In this document: positions 4,411-5,070 of the stretch, in pieces
How the letters are laid out: each line of letters starts with the position of its first letter
How positions within the stretch are numbered: position 1 is the first letter of the stretch
Assembly: GCA_003154635.1 (NCBI GenBank)
Contig: PMDX01000062.1
Location: 1-5,070 of the forward strand
Reading direction: 5' to 3'
DNA: 5,070 bases
Source of the DNA: Actinomycetota bacterium
GTDB lineage: Bacteria; Actinomycetota; Geothermincolia; Fen-727; Anoxymicrobiaceae
The notes under the pieces: generated by a model
Told to the model about the DNA's origin: nothing
Databases searched by the model: none
Seen by the model: the letters and a program-made list of their open reading frames with translations, nothing else
Translations under genes and position numbers: made by a program

Positions 4411-5070
4411 ATGGCTAAGGAACGCAAGGGAATAGAGGTATCGCTGGCCGTTGCGGAGGCGGTAGGACAGGCGGACTGCGATTTAATAGCCGCTTACCCC
4501 ATCACCCCGCAGACCCATATCGTAGAGCACCTGTCCGAAATGGTGGCCGACGCGCACTTGGACGCGGAATTCGTGCCGGTGGAGAGCGAGCATTCGGCCA
4601 TGAGCGTATGCTGCGGCGCGGCCGCCGTGGGAGCCCGTACTTTCACCTCCACCAGCTCGCAGGGGCTGGCCCTGATGGCGGAGATATTCTTCATCACCTC
4701 GGCCATGCGGCTGCCCGTGGTCATGGCCCTGGCCAACCGCTCCCTGTCCGGGCCGCTGTCCATCTGGAACGATCATACCGACACCATGATGGTGCGCGAC
4801 GGCGGCTGGATACACGTGTTTGTGGAGAACGGCCAGGAGGCCTACGATCACGTGTTTTGGGCCTTCCGCGTGGCCGAGGATCCCGCGGTGCGGTTACCGG
4901 TGGCCTTGAACATCGACGGCTTCATAATGACCCACATGATCGAGCCCATTGAATTCGAGGACAACGAGCTGATCAAGCGGTACATACCTGAATACACGAT
5001 GGAAAAACCCCTCGACCCGGACAACCCGGTCTCCATGGGCTGTTTCGCCATGCCCGAGATATACTCGGAA
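4411..5070 (+). CDS. porA: Pyruvate:ferredoxin oxidoreductase, alpha subunit (3' end outside window)
   Basis: The alpha subunit, carrying the pyrimidine-binding side of the thiamine diphosphate site; it pairs with PorB, expected just downstream. Only the first 220 residues of about 390 are present and the frame is open at the window edge. ATG at 4411 follows the porD stop by 1 bp, with GAGGA (4398-4402) 8 nt upstream. Motifs: AAYPITPQT at 27-35 (the conserved YPITP substrate/TPP loop), ESEHSAM at 58-64 with the glutamate expected to contact TPP, TSSQGLALM at 81-89, NRSLSGPLSIWND at 109-121, DGGWI at 130-134, and NIDGFIMTH at 167-175. The IWND, GWI and GFIxTH segments are typical of PorA rather than 2-oxoglutarate (KorA/OorA) enzymes, so pyruvate is favoured. 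No interruption is seen. Confidence 0.95.
   Translation, partial: MAKERKGIEVSLAVAEAVGQADCDLIAAYPITPQTHIVEHLSEMVADAHLDAEFVPVESEHSAMSVCCGAAAVGARTFTSTSSQGLALMAEIFFITSAMRLPVVMALANRSLSGPLSIWNDHTDTMMVRDGGWIHVFVENGQEAYDHVFWAFRVAEDPAVRLPVALNIDGFIMTHMIEPIEFEDNELIKRYIPEYTMEKPLDPDNPVSMGCFAMPEIYSE

Noticed and set aside
3495..4427. 310-codon minus-strand ORF opposite porG and porD
   Set aside because: An antisense shadow of GC-rich coding DNA; porG and porD on the plus strand have complete family motifs, and this frame has none.
4483..5051. Minus-strand ORFs and a +3 ORF inside porA
   Set aside because: Shadows of porA, whose frame is open from 4411 to the window edge and matches the family throughout.
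1..5070. CRISPR array, transposase or integrase
   Set aside because: No spaced repeat array, no inverted terminal repeats, and no recombinase motifs in any frame I examined.

Overview
The window comes from a GC-rich bacterium. Evidence is Shine-Dalgarno sites before most starts, a TetR regulator, and a sigma70-like promoter. The gene content is that of an anaerobe: a multi-subunit pyruvate:ferredoxin oxidoreductase and a Fe-S protein of a type known from strict anaerobes. An anaerobic actinomycetote or desulfobacterotal lineage is a reasonable guess, but nothing here fixes the phylum.

Layout: (1) Positions 1-576 (+) hold the 3' part of an archaeal/methanogen-type thymidylate synthase gene, with all visible catalytic residues present. 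(2) Positions 759-2828 (-) hold a compact three-gene operon, read right to left: a two-helix His-rich membrane protein, a TetR-family repressor, and a 351-residue Fe-S protein with a winged-helix-like N-terminus, a Cys-rich middle and two ferredoxin [4Fe-4S] motifs. It has a good candidate promoter (TTGACT, 17 bp, TATCCT) with a 22-bp imperfect palindrome immediately downstream, the likely operator for the repressor. (3) Positions 2829-3557 have no convincing full-length gene but carry several relics: a tract of 10-bp direct repeats, a diverged second copy of the thyA 3' end, a terminator-like hairpin, and the 3' end of a tRNA gene (T arm, acceptor strand, CCA). (4) Positions 3558-5070 (+) hold porG, porD and the first 220 codons of porA, tightly spaced as an operon; porB is expected beyond the window.

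The most notable structure is that the three-gene redox/regulator operon lies between two in-register copies of the thyA 3' end (504-576 and 3142-3214; 47 of the first 50 bases match, stop codons align without a gap). Together with the tRNA 3' fragment about 130 bp further on, this looks like a recombination junction or integration scar, though no integrase or transposase is visible. The inserted operon may encode a TetR-controlled electron-transfer module; that function is inference.
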